64,000 nucleotides of DNA from Silene latifolia (Eukaryota; Streptophyta; Magnoliopsida; Caryophyllales; Caryophyllaceae): NCBI RefSeq assembly GCF_048544455.1, contig NC_133532.1:85453156-85517155 (forward strand), in the 5' to 3' direction. The position numbers and the translations under genes were made by a program. Under the pieces are notes generated by a model. It was not told the origin of the DNA. It did not search any database and was given only the letters and a program-made list of their open reading frames with translations. Positions 10,843 through 20,900 of the stretch are shown here, piece after piece; the first letter of the stretch is position 1; each line of letters opens with the position of its first letter.

Positions 10843-11189
10843 AAGTTTTAATCATCACTTTTACCCAAAACTGATTAAAGCTAAAACAAATTACCCAATT
10901 TTACCCAAAATAATTTACCCAATTAAAGCTGGAGATGAAATAAGCTAGAAATTTAAGGCTGCTCCGATGTTCTAAACTACTGTTTTGGTGGTTGTTTTGT
11001 GACGAGAGAGGTGAAAATAAGTGATGGTTAACAGTGGCTTCTTGGAAAAAGGTGACGGTTCGGAACAAGGTGACGGTATCGAAGTATTGACGGTTGGTAG
11101 TGACAATTTGTGTTGGATTACAATTGATGATCTTGAGAAGTTAGGAGGAGAAAATGTCTCGAAATGTCTGTGTACTCCTTTTTTATTTT
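10843..11189. other. AT-rich spacer with CCCAAAA motifs
   Basis: No gene seen. It contains six or more copies of TTACCCA or TGCCCAAAA between 10820 and 10925 and short GGTGACGGT repeats near 11050-11090. It may be part of the CACTA relic or flanking sequence. Confidence 0.3.
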
Positions 11190-12235
11190 TGGGTACCTTG
11201 TATTTTTTTCAAATTCTACATGGTAACCCTACTTTTCAGGGAACACACGTGGTAACCCTCAACTCTGTTAATACGCATTGCCGTGACCCTTAACTTTTTT
11301 TCCGTCAATTTTGTCCGTTAAGTATGTGGCGTGGCCAATTGAATTTTGAGATTTTTTACAACGTAACCCTTTTATTTTTTTAAATCCTACAAAATAACCC
11401 TATTTATTTTTTTTTACAAGGGAAACACTCTTATACTTCCTTAGTTCATAAACTTATCATTCTTAGTACATTTTTCACTCGATTACTCCAAAAAAAGTCA
11501 ACTCTTAATATCATCATCTCTTTAAGGTATCATTACCATAAATTGCCAAAAACCGGGTTCAATAATTAACAAAGAATTCCACTATTAAGTCTAATGTTTA
11601 CAAATGAGTAGCCACTCCTTAATTTTATTTTTACCCAACTTTATTGTGTCAATTTATTGTGTTAATTTGTCGAATAATTGAAGTAAGTAATTATTGTGTT
11701 TACAACATTTTCAATTTTGTCGTATTTGATGAGGTTTTGAAAACAAAAGTTTATTAATTAGATTAACCCTATGAATCAAATTTGGGATTGATTATTATAA
11801 TGCTTGGAATATAGTACTTTTACTTGGTATTTAGAATATCTTATTGGGAACTTTTTGATATAGAACAAAGTTCTTATTGAATTTTTCTTTAAGAACTCGG
11901 TTAATTAAAGGATAATTAGGGTGGATCTAACAATTTGGGAGTAATCGAGCAAAATTGTGAAAAAAAAAATTGATTAAGGGCTTATATTTTTATGCACATG
12001 TGATATGTAGAAAAAATAGGGTTAACTTGTAGAATTTTTAAAAATATAAGGTTACCTTGTAGAAAATCTGAAAATTCAATTTGCCACGTCACATACTTAA
12101 CGGACAAAATTGACAGGAAAAAGTTAAGGGTCACGGCAATGCGTATTAACAGAGTTGAGGGTTACCATGTGTGTTCTCTAAAAAGTAGGGTTATCATGTA
12201 CAATTTGAAAAAATATAGGGTTACCATATAGAAAA
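11190..12235. mobile_element. Fold-back / Mutator-like non-autonomous DNA element
   Basis: Long terminal inverted repeats of about 220 bp: the left arm, about 11190-11405, pairs with the right arm, about 12010-12235. Shared blocks include GGTAACCCT, CTCAACTCTGTTAATACGCA, GTCCGTTAAGTATGTG and CAATTTTGTCCGTTAAG. Weaker inverted similarity continues inward (CTCGATTACTCC at 11476 against GGAGTAATCGAG at 11938), so much of the element could fold on itself. Each arm has several GGTAACCCT copies. There is no transposase ORF. Long arms without coding capacity fit a Mutator-like or fold-back MITE. Target duplications could not be defined in the T-rich flanks. Confidence 0.75.
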
Positions 12236-12974
12236 ACTCTTATTTTTTTATAAAATGATAATCTAATGGAATAATTTGGACCTTTGGATTTTCAAGGCCA
12301 AAGCAATCATGACCCTACAAAATAACTGGACCCTCTAGTACTTTGAGGGTACCGGAGAGGATCCAAGTCCCAATTTATGGGAAATGGATCTTCTCCATTT
12401 CATTTCTCTCTATTTCCTCTCACAATCTCCTTAAATAATAATTTCCTCTTTCACCTTCATTTTCCTTTATTTTTATGCATAAATTTAGAACCATTAGATA
12501 TTGTCAATATGCGATCCGGGCCATTAATAGGTACTTGCCTCTCCATTTCTTTTGAGGAAATGGAGAAGGGATGGGTCCCAATTTTTGATAGTATTTCATT
12601 ACTTCTTAACAAAAATTTTTCCAATTTAAACATTTCATCAGTCATAATCTTCGTTTTCAAGTTCATGTCTTTGCATGTGCACTTTCATTCACAATTACTT
12701 CTCACTGACTTCCAAGAGGCCGTGTAATTAGATTCAAGATAATTTACAAACGTCAATTCTCATTTAAGACCGTCTTAATTTAAAACGTCTCTTATAACCG
12801 GATTAAATTTAGGTGAAAATGAAACAAGGTTATATGAGACTTCTTAATTTATGACGGTTTCTGCAATCTAGGAACACTACATACATTAAAGCAAGATTAG
12901 CTAGTTAGCATTTACTACTCGGTAAATAATGAAATAGTAACAAATTAATCTCCTACAATCCACTTAATTAGAGA
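12236..12974. other. Intergenic, 3' flank of the OVATE gene
   Basis: About 740 bp without a supported gene. Two oppositely oriented copies of a GAAATGGAGAAG-like block (12376 and 12553) suggest a decayed small inverted repeat. The part nearest the gene (about 12880-12974) should hold its 3' UTR and polyadenylation signals. Confidence 0.4.
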
Positions 12975-13021
12975 TTAAACTAGATAGTTAACGTTGACTC
13001 TATCATCATCATCTTTACCAT

Positions 13022-13052
<31 letters not shown>

Positions 13053-13697
13053 TAATAATGAAGAAAGACAAGGAGTAGTCAAAGAAGAGGAAGGTAAGGA
13101 AAGTGGTGAAGAAGGAGATGAATTTAAATTAGTAGATGAAAGACAAGTTGTTGTTGATGATGATGATGATGATTTTGATGAAGAAGTAATAGAAAGATTA
13201 AGCAATAAATCAATAAAAGCAGCCATAATATAAGCATGATTAAGTTTATGATTAATCTTCAAGTAACACCCTAAAAGCTCTTCCAACCCTTGCCAATCTT
13301 TCAACCCATGTGCCTCAACCATTTCCTCCATGGACCTTCTAAAATCTTCACATGGGTTACTTGAATCCATACTCAATGCCTCACTTTCCTTGTACACTAC
13401 TCCTACTTCACTACCCGGTCGGTCGGCTTGTTTGCTTGACACTAATAAGGAGCAACTCGACTCAGGCTCGAAGAACAGCCTCTCGGACCTCAACCCACGT
13501 ATGACAGACTCAATCGGGTCGTCCGACATGGCTGAGAAACTTGTAGAAGATGAAACAGTGGCGGATATCATGTCATGTTTAGAGTAATAATTATTAGTAG
13601 TTGTAAAAGAAAGGGTGTTTAAATTGGCATCACAAGAAGGAAAAGGCCATTGTGGTGAGGAGTGTGATGAAGAGTCTAAGCTCTTCATGTCTTTCAT
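12975..13697 (-). CDS. OVATE family protein (OFP), probable transcriptional repressor
   Basis: An intact single-exon ORF of 240 residues and the only clear host gene here. Residues about 108-168 form the OVATE domain (DUF623): SMDSSNPCEDFRRSMEEMV, then LKDWQGLEELLGCYLKIN and HAYIMAAFIDLLLNL. An N-terminal W-P-x-P-S-C...TLSF motif (residues 17-31) and VIRGLRSERLFFEP (65-78) point to the OFP13/15/16/18-type subgroup. OFPs act in the nucleus, binding KNOX/BELL homeodomain proteins or TRM proteins and affecting organ shape. The ATG at 13697 is supported by an in-frame TAA immediately before it. The usual basic PSLF segment is missing from the N-terminus. The tail is unusual: a Ser-rich run (172-206) followed by an Asp-rich run (217-232) encoded by GAT repeats. 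The family call is firm; the exact orthologue is not. Confidence 0.93.
13006..13051 (-). repeat. (ATC/GAT)n microsatellite coding the Asp run
   Basis: TCATCATCATC-type repeats (plus strand) encode the C-terminal Asp-rich segment of the OVATE protein on the minus strand. A second short tract at about 13150-13180 encodes part of the Ser run. Length polymorphism would change the protein without shifting its frame. Confidence 0.8.
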
Positions 13698-14239
13698 TTA
13701 ATGAGGAAGGGGTGAATATTTGAAAGAGGTGGGTAATGTGTGAAGAGTAATAAAGGAGGGGTGGTCAAGTTAGATTTAGATTTGGTAAACAAGTGTGAGA
13801 GTGTGTGTTGGTGTTGGTGTTGGTGTTGGTGTTGGTGTTGGCGTTGGGGTTGCTTGGTTTTCATTAAGTGACATTAATGAGTGAAACAGAAAGAGGGAAG
13901 ATCTTCGTTAATGGAGTGGGCAAATTCAAAAGTATTCTACAATTAAATGTACCAACATCTGCCGGTCGGTGGGGTTCTTAATTCTCGTTTACAATTCAAA
14001 AAAAAATATCATTAATTAAACACAAATTTTCCTTTTCATTATAAACGAGAGATATTCGTTTATAGTTATAAACGGTTAAATATCTCTCCACTTTAAGCAT
14101 AAGACAAGCAACAAGTTCCATGGTGGAGCCCAAAAACCTATTTTTTACTTTTGACGGATATATCCGTCTATAATGAGACTAATTGTTAATTAAAACGTCA
14201 CACACTATTTACATAGCGACCACAATACAATAATAGATA
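13698..14239 (-). promoter_or_regulatory. OVATE gene 5' region
   Basis: The 540 bp upstream of the start codon up to the Copia-2 insertion. The leader side is CT/CA-rich on the minus strand, as in many plant 5' UTRs. No TATA box could be placed with confidence. It holds the TGTTGG repeat at 13803-13848 and, further up, a palindromic ACGGATATATCCGT at about 14155. Copia-2 cuts the upstream region here, so it could have moved or replaced regulatory sequence. Confidence 0.5.
13803..13848 (+). repeat. (TGTTGG)n microsatellite
   Basis: About seven tandem copies of GTGTTG in the 5' region of the OVATE gene, the last ones slightly diverged (GGCGTTGGGG). On the transcribed strand it reads CCAACA repeats and may be in the 5' UTR. 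Confidence 0.85.
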
Positions 14240-14442
14240 TGAAGGAATGTATATGCCGCCATTGATGTAAGAAATGGAAGCTTTAAAGAGAGAATTTAGA
14301 GAGAGACAACAATGTAAATAAACTGTGGTTTTGTTTTATTAAAATGAATCAAGTGGTACATACACAGTATAAATATATCTATTATATACAAGTTTGACTT
14401 GTAGACTTTGACTATTAGATGAGTTGTTAACCAACTCCAACA
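14240..14442 (-). repeat. Copia-2 3' LTR
   Basis: 203 bp, preceded by AGATA and followed by the CTCCCCTC tract (polypurine on the minus strand, 14444-14451). The RNase H ORF reads to within 15 bp of, and stops before entering, this LTR. Confidence 0.94.
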
Positions 14443-15266
14443 TCTCCCCTCAAGTTGGAGGGTGGTGACACTAGTCCCAACTTGTCACTAAGAACATGGT
14501 GTTGAGGACCAGAAAGGGACTTTGTCAGTAGGTCAGCAGGTTGAGATAGTGAAGGAATGTAAGACAAGGTGATTAAACCTCCAACAAGTTGTTCCGTGAC
14601 AAAGTGGCAATCAAGGTCAATGTGCTTAGTCCGCTCGTGAAATACAGGGTTCCTAGCAATGTGAATTGCAACTTGGCTATCACAATGAACAGGTACAGGA
14701 AGCACATCACGTACATCAAGTTCTGCCAAAAGGCGAGTAAGCCAAGCAAGTTCGGCAGTAAGTCTGCGAAGAGACATGTATTCTGCCTCAGCAGAAGACA
14801 AGGATACCGTATGTTGCTTCTTAGACTTCCATGATATCAAGCTTCCACCAAGGAGAATGACATACCCACTAACAGACCGTCTAGTATTAGGGCAGGCAGC
14901 CCAATCTGCATCACAATAACTTTGAAGAGTGAAAGAAGCAGTGTTATTGAGAAGAATGTCTTGAGAGGGAGTAGTAGATAGGTATTTAAGAACATGAAGA
15001 CCAGCCTTCCAATGAGGATATCTGGGATCAGACATGTACTGACTTAATTGCTGAACGGCAAAGCAAATGTCAGGCCTGGTATGAGACAAAAAATTTAACT
15101 TTCCTACCAGTTTCCTGTACAAAGTAGCATCAGGAAGAGAATCTCCTTGACCAGCCATTAGCTTATTAGAAGGATCTAAGGGACTAACAGCTGACCTTAT
15201 GCTTTTGCAATCAAATTCCTTCAAAAGATCAACAATGAATTTATGTTGTGTGACAAAGAAGACCAA
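14427..15266 (-). pseudogene. Copia-2 RNase H and RT C-terminus
   Basis: This frame covers the end of the copia RT (KLVGKLNFLSHTRPDICFAVQQLSQ) and RNase H: YCDADWAACPNTRRSVSGY with the first Asp pair, SLSSAEAEYMSL with the Glu, VPVHCDSQVAIHIARNPVFHERTKHID, and SQPADLLTKSL. Key residues look intact. It is in a different frame from the RT core: the joining region (15267-15365, IKDLGNLHYFLGLEF) carries a frameshift. The last codons run into the 3' LTR. Confidence 0.9.
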
Positions 15267-15365
15267 AGAACAAAAGATGAGTAAATTCCAAACCCAAAAA
15301 GTAATGTAGGTTGCCTAAGTCCTTGATCTTAAAGCTATCATCCGAAATAATTTCGAGAAGTAATT

Positions 15366-16478
15366 TCAAAGAAGATCGTCTCCAGTTATTAAAATATAAT
15401 CCATATACACAGCAATATAAACCCTGGAACTAGTGGTGATCTTGGTGAAGAGAGAATAGTCATTGAGAGATTGAGAATAACCTCTGGACTTTAAAGCAAT
15501 GCTAAGCTTTGCATACCACTGCCGAGAGGCCTGTTTTAAACCGTAGAGTGATTTTTGCAATTTGCAAACAAGTTTGGAATCTGAGATAGTCAAACCAGGA
15601 TGAGGCTTCATATAAACATCCTCATCTAAATCCCCGTGTAAGAAAGCATTATTTACATCCAATTGAAACATGGACCAACCTTTCTTAACAACAACTCCAA
15701 CAAGACTCCTAATGGTTGTCATTTTGACTACAGGAGAAAAGATCTCATGATAGTCTATACCTTCTCGTTGAGTGTAACCTTTCACCACCAAACGAGCCTT
15801 ATACCTCTCAATAGTACCATCAGACTTGTGCTTCACTTTAAACACCCATTTACAACTGATTGATTTCTGACCAGGGGGAAGAGGGACTAAACTCCAAGTA
15901 TTATTAGCCTCTAAAGCTGAAAACTCAGCAGCAATGGCCTGCTGCCACTCAGGATAAATAATGGCTTGCTCATAACTCAAGGGGTCTTGAATAGGGAGCA
16001 GTGAACAAACATCCAAACAAGAGTGTGCAGGCACAGTGCAGCAAGCAAAGGATGGTGATAAAGAAGAAGAAAAAGAACAAAGATAAGTGAGGGTATGAGA
16101 ACAGAAGGAAGAGACTTGGTTAGAACAATGATAGTCAGAAAGATATGAAGGTGGTTTAGATATTCTAGTGGACTGTCTCAAGGGAGCAGGATGAGAAGGA
16201 GAAAGAGTGGTTGTTGGAGTAGAAGGTGAAGAAACAAAAGAGGAAGATGGGGGATCCGGTTCAGGGATAGGCAGAGGAAGAAAAGGATGTACAGTTTCTT
16301 TTATGTAAGGAAAAACATGTTCATGGAAGATAACATCTCTAGAGATAAAGACAGAATAATTGTCAAGGTTGAGCAACTTGTAGGCCTTTTTAGCAAAGGG
16401 ATAACCAAGGAAGAGAAAAGGAATAGCTCTAGGAGAAAATTTGTCTCTTCCAGGTTTAGGTGAAGTGGCATAACACAA
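15366..16478 (-). pseudogene. Copia-2 reverse transcriptase with altered catalytic motif
   Basis: The integrase C-terminal part ([20 protein letters not shown]) and copia [89 protein letters not shown]. The catalytic site reads [10 protein letters not shown] where copia RTs have YVDD, so one of the two metal-binding Asp residues is Tyr and polymerase activity should be lost. A Ser/Pro-rich linker separates the two domains. Confidence 0.92.
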
Positions 16479-16591
16479 ACAACCAAATTATCTCATGTGA
16501 GAAATGTCAGGTTTCTTGCCAAAAAGAAGTTCAAAAGGAGATTTATTTTGAAGAATTTTGGTAGGTAATCTGTCTATTATGTATGTGGCAG

Positions 16592-17628
16592 TTAAGACAC
16601 GCTCCCCCCCCCCCCCCCCCCCCAATACTTCTTAGGCAATTTGGATTGGAAAATTAGAGCCCTGGCTGTCTTCAAGAGGTGTTTGTGTTTCCTTTCCACA
16701 ACACCATTTTGTTGTGGTGTGTGAAAGCAAGAGGTTTGATGAACAATGCCATGATCAAGAAAAAATTGAGCATTAGAAGGACTGGAGCCCAATTCCAAGG
16801 CATTGTCAGATCTAATGGTAAGAATTTTGGCATTAAACTGAGTAGACACCATGGCAATGAAATTTTTAATAAGAGAAAAAGCATCACCCTTAGAGCAGAT
16901 AAGGTGTGTCCAGGTAGTTCTACTGAAGTCATCAATAATGGTTAAAAAATATTTGTATCCATTGTATGTTTGGATATGGTAAGGCCCCCAAACATCAATG
17001 TGAATTAATTGAAAAGCAGTTTTGGATTGTATGCTGCTATGAGGAAAAATAAGCCTGTGTTGTCTCGCTTTGGCACAAACAGAACAACTACTAAGAACGT
17101 GTTCATTAACAGAAGAAATTTTATAGAATTCAAATTGTTTGAGTTTATACAATGGTAAGTGGCCTAATCTACTATGCCAAACATGAACAGGAATGCTAGA
17201 CAAAACAGAATTAACATTGGAAATAGGAAAAGAAGCAGAATACTGAGGTCTGGATTGAAGCAAGTAGAGATCTTTGTGATTTCTACCAAGAATCACTGGC
17301 ATCTTCATTGAAGAGCCTTGCAAACAACAAAGATCGGGAGTGAAACTAATGACAGATTGTAACTGTTTAGCTAATTTGGCAACAGATAGAAGATTGTAAT
17401 GAAAAGAAGGTACATAAAGAACATTATCAAGAGATATTTTAGAAGAAATGGGAACTGTGCCAACAGTGTTAATGAAGACAGTTTGACCATTAGGAAGGGA
17501 AATAGAGTAGGGCTTAGGAATGGTGTGAATGGATGAAAACAAACTCTTATTTGAACACATATGATCAGTAGCTCCACTATCTAGAATCCAAAAATTATTG
17601 CAAGTAAAAGATTGTTTAGACTAAGTGG
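16592..17628 (-). pseudogene. Copia-2 protease end, integrase
   Basis: Upstream of the ATG at 17560 the same frame shows W-I-L-D-S-G-A-T-D-H (protease active site DSG), preceded by an in-frame stop near 17625. The pre-integrase region (YVPSFHYNLLSVAKL) and zinc-binding module (VWHSRLGHLPLYKL, CSVCAKARQ) follow. The DDE core has Asp in IHIDVWGPY, Asp in TIRSDNALEL and Glu in NGVVERKHKHLL, so all three catalytic residues are present. The reading frame is destroyed just after KLPKKYW by the C/G homopolymer at 16604-16623. Confidence 0.9.
16604..16623. repeat. 20-base poly(C)/poly(G) tract inside integrase
   Basis: Twenty consecutive C on the plus strand within coding sequence. It adds Gly codons and shifts the frame. 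It is either slippage expansion or an assembly artefact at a hard homopolymer. Confidence 0.9.
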
Positions 17629-17709
17629 TGTTACCAGCAAAGTTAGCATGAGACATGAGCTGAGAATCTGGATGAGCAAGAGAATTATTCCATAAATCCA
17701 TCAGCTGAG

Positions 17710-18741
17710 TCATAGTAGCATGGGGCTTGAACCAGCACCTTCAGTGGCATGTGCAGTCTCAAAAGCACCTAAAATACTCCCCGGATCAGATGATTGTGCT
17801 TGATTAGCGAATTTCTTGTTCTTTTTCTCAAGCTTGGGACAATTACTGATGAAATGCCCAGTTTGTTTGCCGTAATTGCAGAATTTAGGTTTAGAACTGT
17901 CTGCTGCTGCTGGAGCCTGAGACACAGGAGGATTGTACCTTCCCAATGATGGATTGATGCCAGAAGGAGAGCCTTTATTGTAGCTGGTGTGTTGTTTTTG
18001 GTATTGGAAAGGCCTGGAATTATTATGAGCATAGAAAGAAGCAGAATCAAGCTGAATTTGTGAAGAGGATCGTATCTCCCTTTGTTTTTCCTCCTGCAGA
18101 AGACTGTTATAGACAACACCAATGGAAGGAAGAGGCTGTAACATGAGAAGAGTACCTCTAATGACAATATAACTATCCTTTAATCCCATCAGAAACTTGA
18201 CAACTCGCTGATCTTGCTAAAATTTGACTAATTTAGCGGAATTACCACAAGTGCAGGTGCAAGAACATCGAGGACTTATTCCCATAGCATCAAGTTCATC
18301 CCACAACAACTTAAGTTTAGTGAAATATGCACTAATACTGTCGTTTCCTTGAGAAATATCATTTAATTGCTGATGAATGCTAAACAAGTGAGCTCCATTT
18401 GTCTAACAAAAGCGTTCTTCTAATTGTGACCAAGCATCTTTAGCAAAAGTACTATAAAGAACATAAGAAGATACCTCATCAGATAAAGCAGACAAAATCC
18501 ACGAAAGAACCATCGCGTCACATCTTTTCCAAAGACCAGCAGTAGCGTCAGTCGAAGCAGGTTGAGGTGTACTACCATCGATGAAACCGAGTTTATTCTT
18601 AGCACAGAGAGCGATCAACATCGATCGTCTCTAGCCGCTGAAGCCTTTGCCATCGAACGGTTGAGAAACGATCTTTATACTAGGAGAATCAGAAGTATGA
18701 AGGTAAAGCGGATTATCAGGTGTGATTTCAACCGGCGCCAT
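17710..18741 (-). pseudogene. Copia-2 Gag
   Basis: The ATG at 18741 begins MAPVEITPDNPLYLH, the usual start of this copia Gag type, followed by LWKRCDAMVLSWILSALSDEV (UBN2-like Gag region) and LKDSYIVIRGTLLMLQPLPS. In-frame stops lie at about 18631, 18403 and 18217. The zinc knuckle reads CNYGKQTGHFISNC: the second Cys of the CCHC motif is Gly, so RNA binding would be impaired even without the stops. The frame ends at 17710. Confidence 0.88.
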
Positions 18742-19004
18742 TGATGTTTCGAATTAAACTTCAAGAAATTAGGTAAAGTTGACGAAATTTGGGGAAAATC
18801 AATAGGATTAGGTAAATCGCTGAAAAATTAAGGAAAACGTTGAAAATAGGTAAGAATTTGGTAAAAGAACGAATTTTTGGGGAAAAAATTAATGACGACA
18901 TTAGGTTAAATCGCCGAAAATCAACAAAGATGAGTAATATGACGAACTGATTGACAATCGAAAAGAAATGATGAAGAATCAATGGCGATCAGAAGCAGAT
19001 TCCT
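18742..19004 (-). other. Copia-2 5' leader
   Basis: A 263-bp AT-rich leader between primer site and Gag start, with no ORF and no TCGATCGA palindromes, unlike the Copia-1 leader. Confidence 0.75.
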
Positions 19005-19016
19005 GCTCTGATACCA
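19005..19016 (-). other. Copia-2 primer binding site (initiator tRNA-Met)
   Basis: The minus strand reads TGGTATCAGAGC, directly next to the 5' LTR that starts at 19017. Confidence 0.95.
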
Positions 19017-19219
19017 TGAAGGAATGTATATGCCGCCATTGATGTAAGAAATGGAAGCTTTAAAGAGAGAATTTAGAGAGAGACAACATTGTAAATAAAC
19101 TGTGGTTTTGTTTTATTAAAATGAATCAAGTGGTACATACACAGTATAAATATATCTATTATATACAAGTTTGACTTGTAGACTTTAACTATTAGATGAG
19201 TTGTTAACCAACTCCAACA
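19017..19219 (-). repeat. Copia-2 5' LTR
   Basis: 203 bp, identical to 14240-14442 except for two substitutions seen by eye. Followed by the AGATA duplication (19220-19224), whose last two bases are also the TA flank of the adjacent MITE. Confidence 0.95.
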
Positions 19220-19224
19220 AGATA

Positions 19225-19421
19225 CTCCCTCCAATTCACCATTAACTTCCCCTTTCCTTTTTGCACAAGAAATAAGAAATTGAATTTGGACCATACAAAA
19301 CACATTACCCCACATGTTATTGAATTTGGACCACACAAATCAACCCAAAAAAAAAAAATAGAGAAGAAACACTGAATAATCCGTTTATAGAAAAGGGAAG
19401 AAAATAGTGGATTGGAGGGAG
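19225..19421. mobile_element. Stowaway-like MITE
   Basis: 197 bp with terminal inverted repeats starting CTCCCTCC and ending GGAGGGAG, flanked by TA on both sides (19223-19224 and 19422-19423). Inverted similarity extends inward (ATTCACCATTAACTTCCCC against GGGAAGAAAATAGTGGAT). There is no ORF. CTCCCTCC termini and TA duplications are the marks of Stowaway elements mobilised by Tc1/mariner transposases. Confidence 0.85.
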
Positions 19422-19739
19422 TATATTACAAATTCGGTAATCATACAAAATAACCATTACGATAGGCAAAATTAACCATAAGATTATTACTTTTCTTTAT
19501 CTTGTGATCAGAAATCGACAACTTTTTATTTTCCAAGCGAAACATACATGGCGTGTTGTAGTCATGTTAGTATAACAATTAGTATTGGTGCCCCGCTTCG
19601 CCCGGGCTACCTCTACTTAACATTAATTTTTTTTTTCATTAAATAAAATTACTTAAAGTTGCATAACCCATAAATTTATCATTAATATATTTTTCTATGA
19701 CATATCCTAAAATTACGATGAAATAAATTTTGAGACAAA

Positions 19740-19945
19740 TTCACTACTCCCGCTATTAATATTTTACTATTATTAATGAAACAATAGTAATAACATTTCA
19801 CTACTTGCCCGTAATCATTGTTACTTTCACTACTGCCGCCGTAATTATTGTTGCTGTCACTACTGCCGCATTAATATTGATAATTTCACTACTTCCGCCG
19901 TAGTTATTGTTACTTTCACTAATCTCGCTGATAATATTTTTACTT
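19740..19945 (+). repeat. Degenerate ~30-bp minisatellite
   Basis: Six or seven imperfect units built on TTTCACTACTGCCGCCGTAAT followed by TATTGTTAC; the clearest lie between 19790 and 19920. Units differ in length by a few bases. Confidence 0.65.
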
Positions 19946-20304
19946 TTACTATTCAAATGAGTGATTACTATCATATAACTATATCCAATGTTACTACAAT
20001 TCTTTTATTTACTGACGAAATTATTTTTACTACTTAGGCATGCAATTTTAAGAGGATTATATATTTATATAAATATATTACATATATGCATTAAATCAAA
20101 TTGAAAGAATTATGCTATATTATATATTATGGATCTAACCTGAATTATTTATAACCTACTTATTATATTTTTGTATGTTAAATAATTGACATCTCTATAC
20201 ATCTAATAAACTATAAAGTTTAATAAAATTGCATAGATTTTAAATTTAATATATAAGTTTATGATGATAATAATTAATACCATAAGTGTGCATGTTTATA
20301 CTAA

Positions 20305-20490
20305 TTAATTATTTTATTTTAAGGAAATTGAGCACCTTCTAGTCTTCTATAAATATTTAGGAAAATTACCAAGCATCTTCTTTCTTTTAGTCTCCTTGAA
20401 ATTGACCATCTTAATTAATTATTTTATTTTAAGGAAATTGACCATCTTAATTAATTATTTTATTTTAAGGAAATTGACCATGTTTTAGTC
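20305..20490 (+). repeat. Triplicated AT-rich block
   Basis: TTAATTATTTTATTTTAAGG followed by AAATTGA occurs at about 20307, 20413 and 20451. The two later copies also share ACCATCTTAATTAATT or ACCATGTTTTAGTCT continuations, indicating stepwise local duplication. Confidence 0.75.
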
Positions 20491-20865
20491 TCTTACAAAT
20501 GTTTAGGAAAATTACCAAGCTTCTATATAATTTAATTTTAACCCAAACTATATAATATTTGCATTGAGATCCCTTAATCGGGTCCATCACACGGTGCTAT
20601 TGATTTAAAACTATATAGTATAATTAATTTGTATAACTCTCTTTAATTACATTGAAGTCCCTTGGTTTCTAGATTTAATATATAGTATTGATAGAAGATG
20701 TACGGAACACATCGACTCCCGCAATCCATTTTCTTCATCTTGACACCAACCAAGTAATCAATGATAAGTTAGAACTTCTGCGGCCGTTTTACCTCGTAAA
20801 GAATAGGATCCTTTGGAGTTTATTTGAGTCCTTGCAAGAGTATAAATATGTGAGACACTAGTACT

Positions 20866-20880
20866 CTTTTTTTTTTTTTA
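20866..20880 (-). other. LINE poly(A) tail
   Basis: A run of T on the plus strand (A on the element strand) sits directly against the 16-bp target duplication, as expected from target-primed reverse transcription. Confidence 0.85.
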
Positions 20881-20900
20881 CAGCTGTAAAGAAAGGTATC

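Larger units (their letters stand above)
14240..19219 (-). mobile_element. Ty1/copia retrotransposon (Copia-2), short LTRs, recent
   Basis: A 4980-bp element with 203-bp LTRs (TGAAGG...CCAACA), an initiator tRNA-Met primer site touching the 5' LTR, and a perfect AGATA target duplication (14235-14239 and 19220-19224). By eye the LTRs differ at two positions (A/T and G/A), so it is young. Domain order on the minus strand is Gag, protease, integrase, RT, RNase H. The coding region has several in-frame stops, a 20-base homopolymer, a frameshift between RT and RNase H and an altered RT catalytic motif. A purine tract (GAGGGGAGA, minus) abuts the 3' LTR. It lies 540 bp upstream of the OVATE start codon. 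Confidence 0.95.
19422..20849. other. AT-rich intergenic DNA, pre-insertion flank of the LINE
   Basis: No gene seen in 1.4 kb. The segment TTGGTGCCCCGCTTCGCCC at about 19585 stands out as GC-rich and is followed by a degenerate minisatellite (19740-19945) and a triplicated AT-rich block (20305-20490). The rest is A/T-rich single-copy-looking sequence. Confidence 0.5.

Noticed and set aside
11021-11293. 90-codon ORF upstream of the fold-back element
   Set aside because: It reads into the inverted repeat arm and shows no motif or codon pattern supporting a gene.
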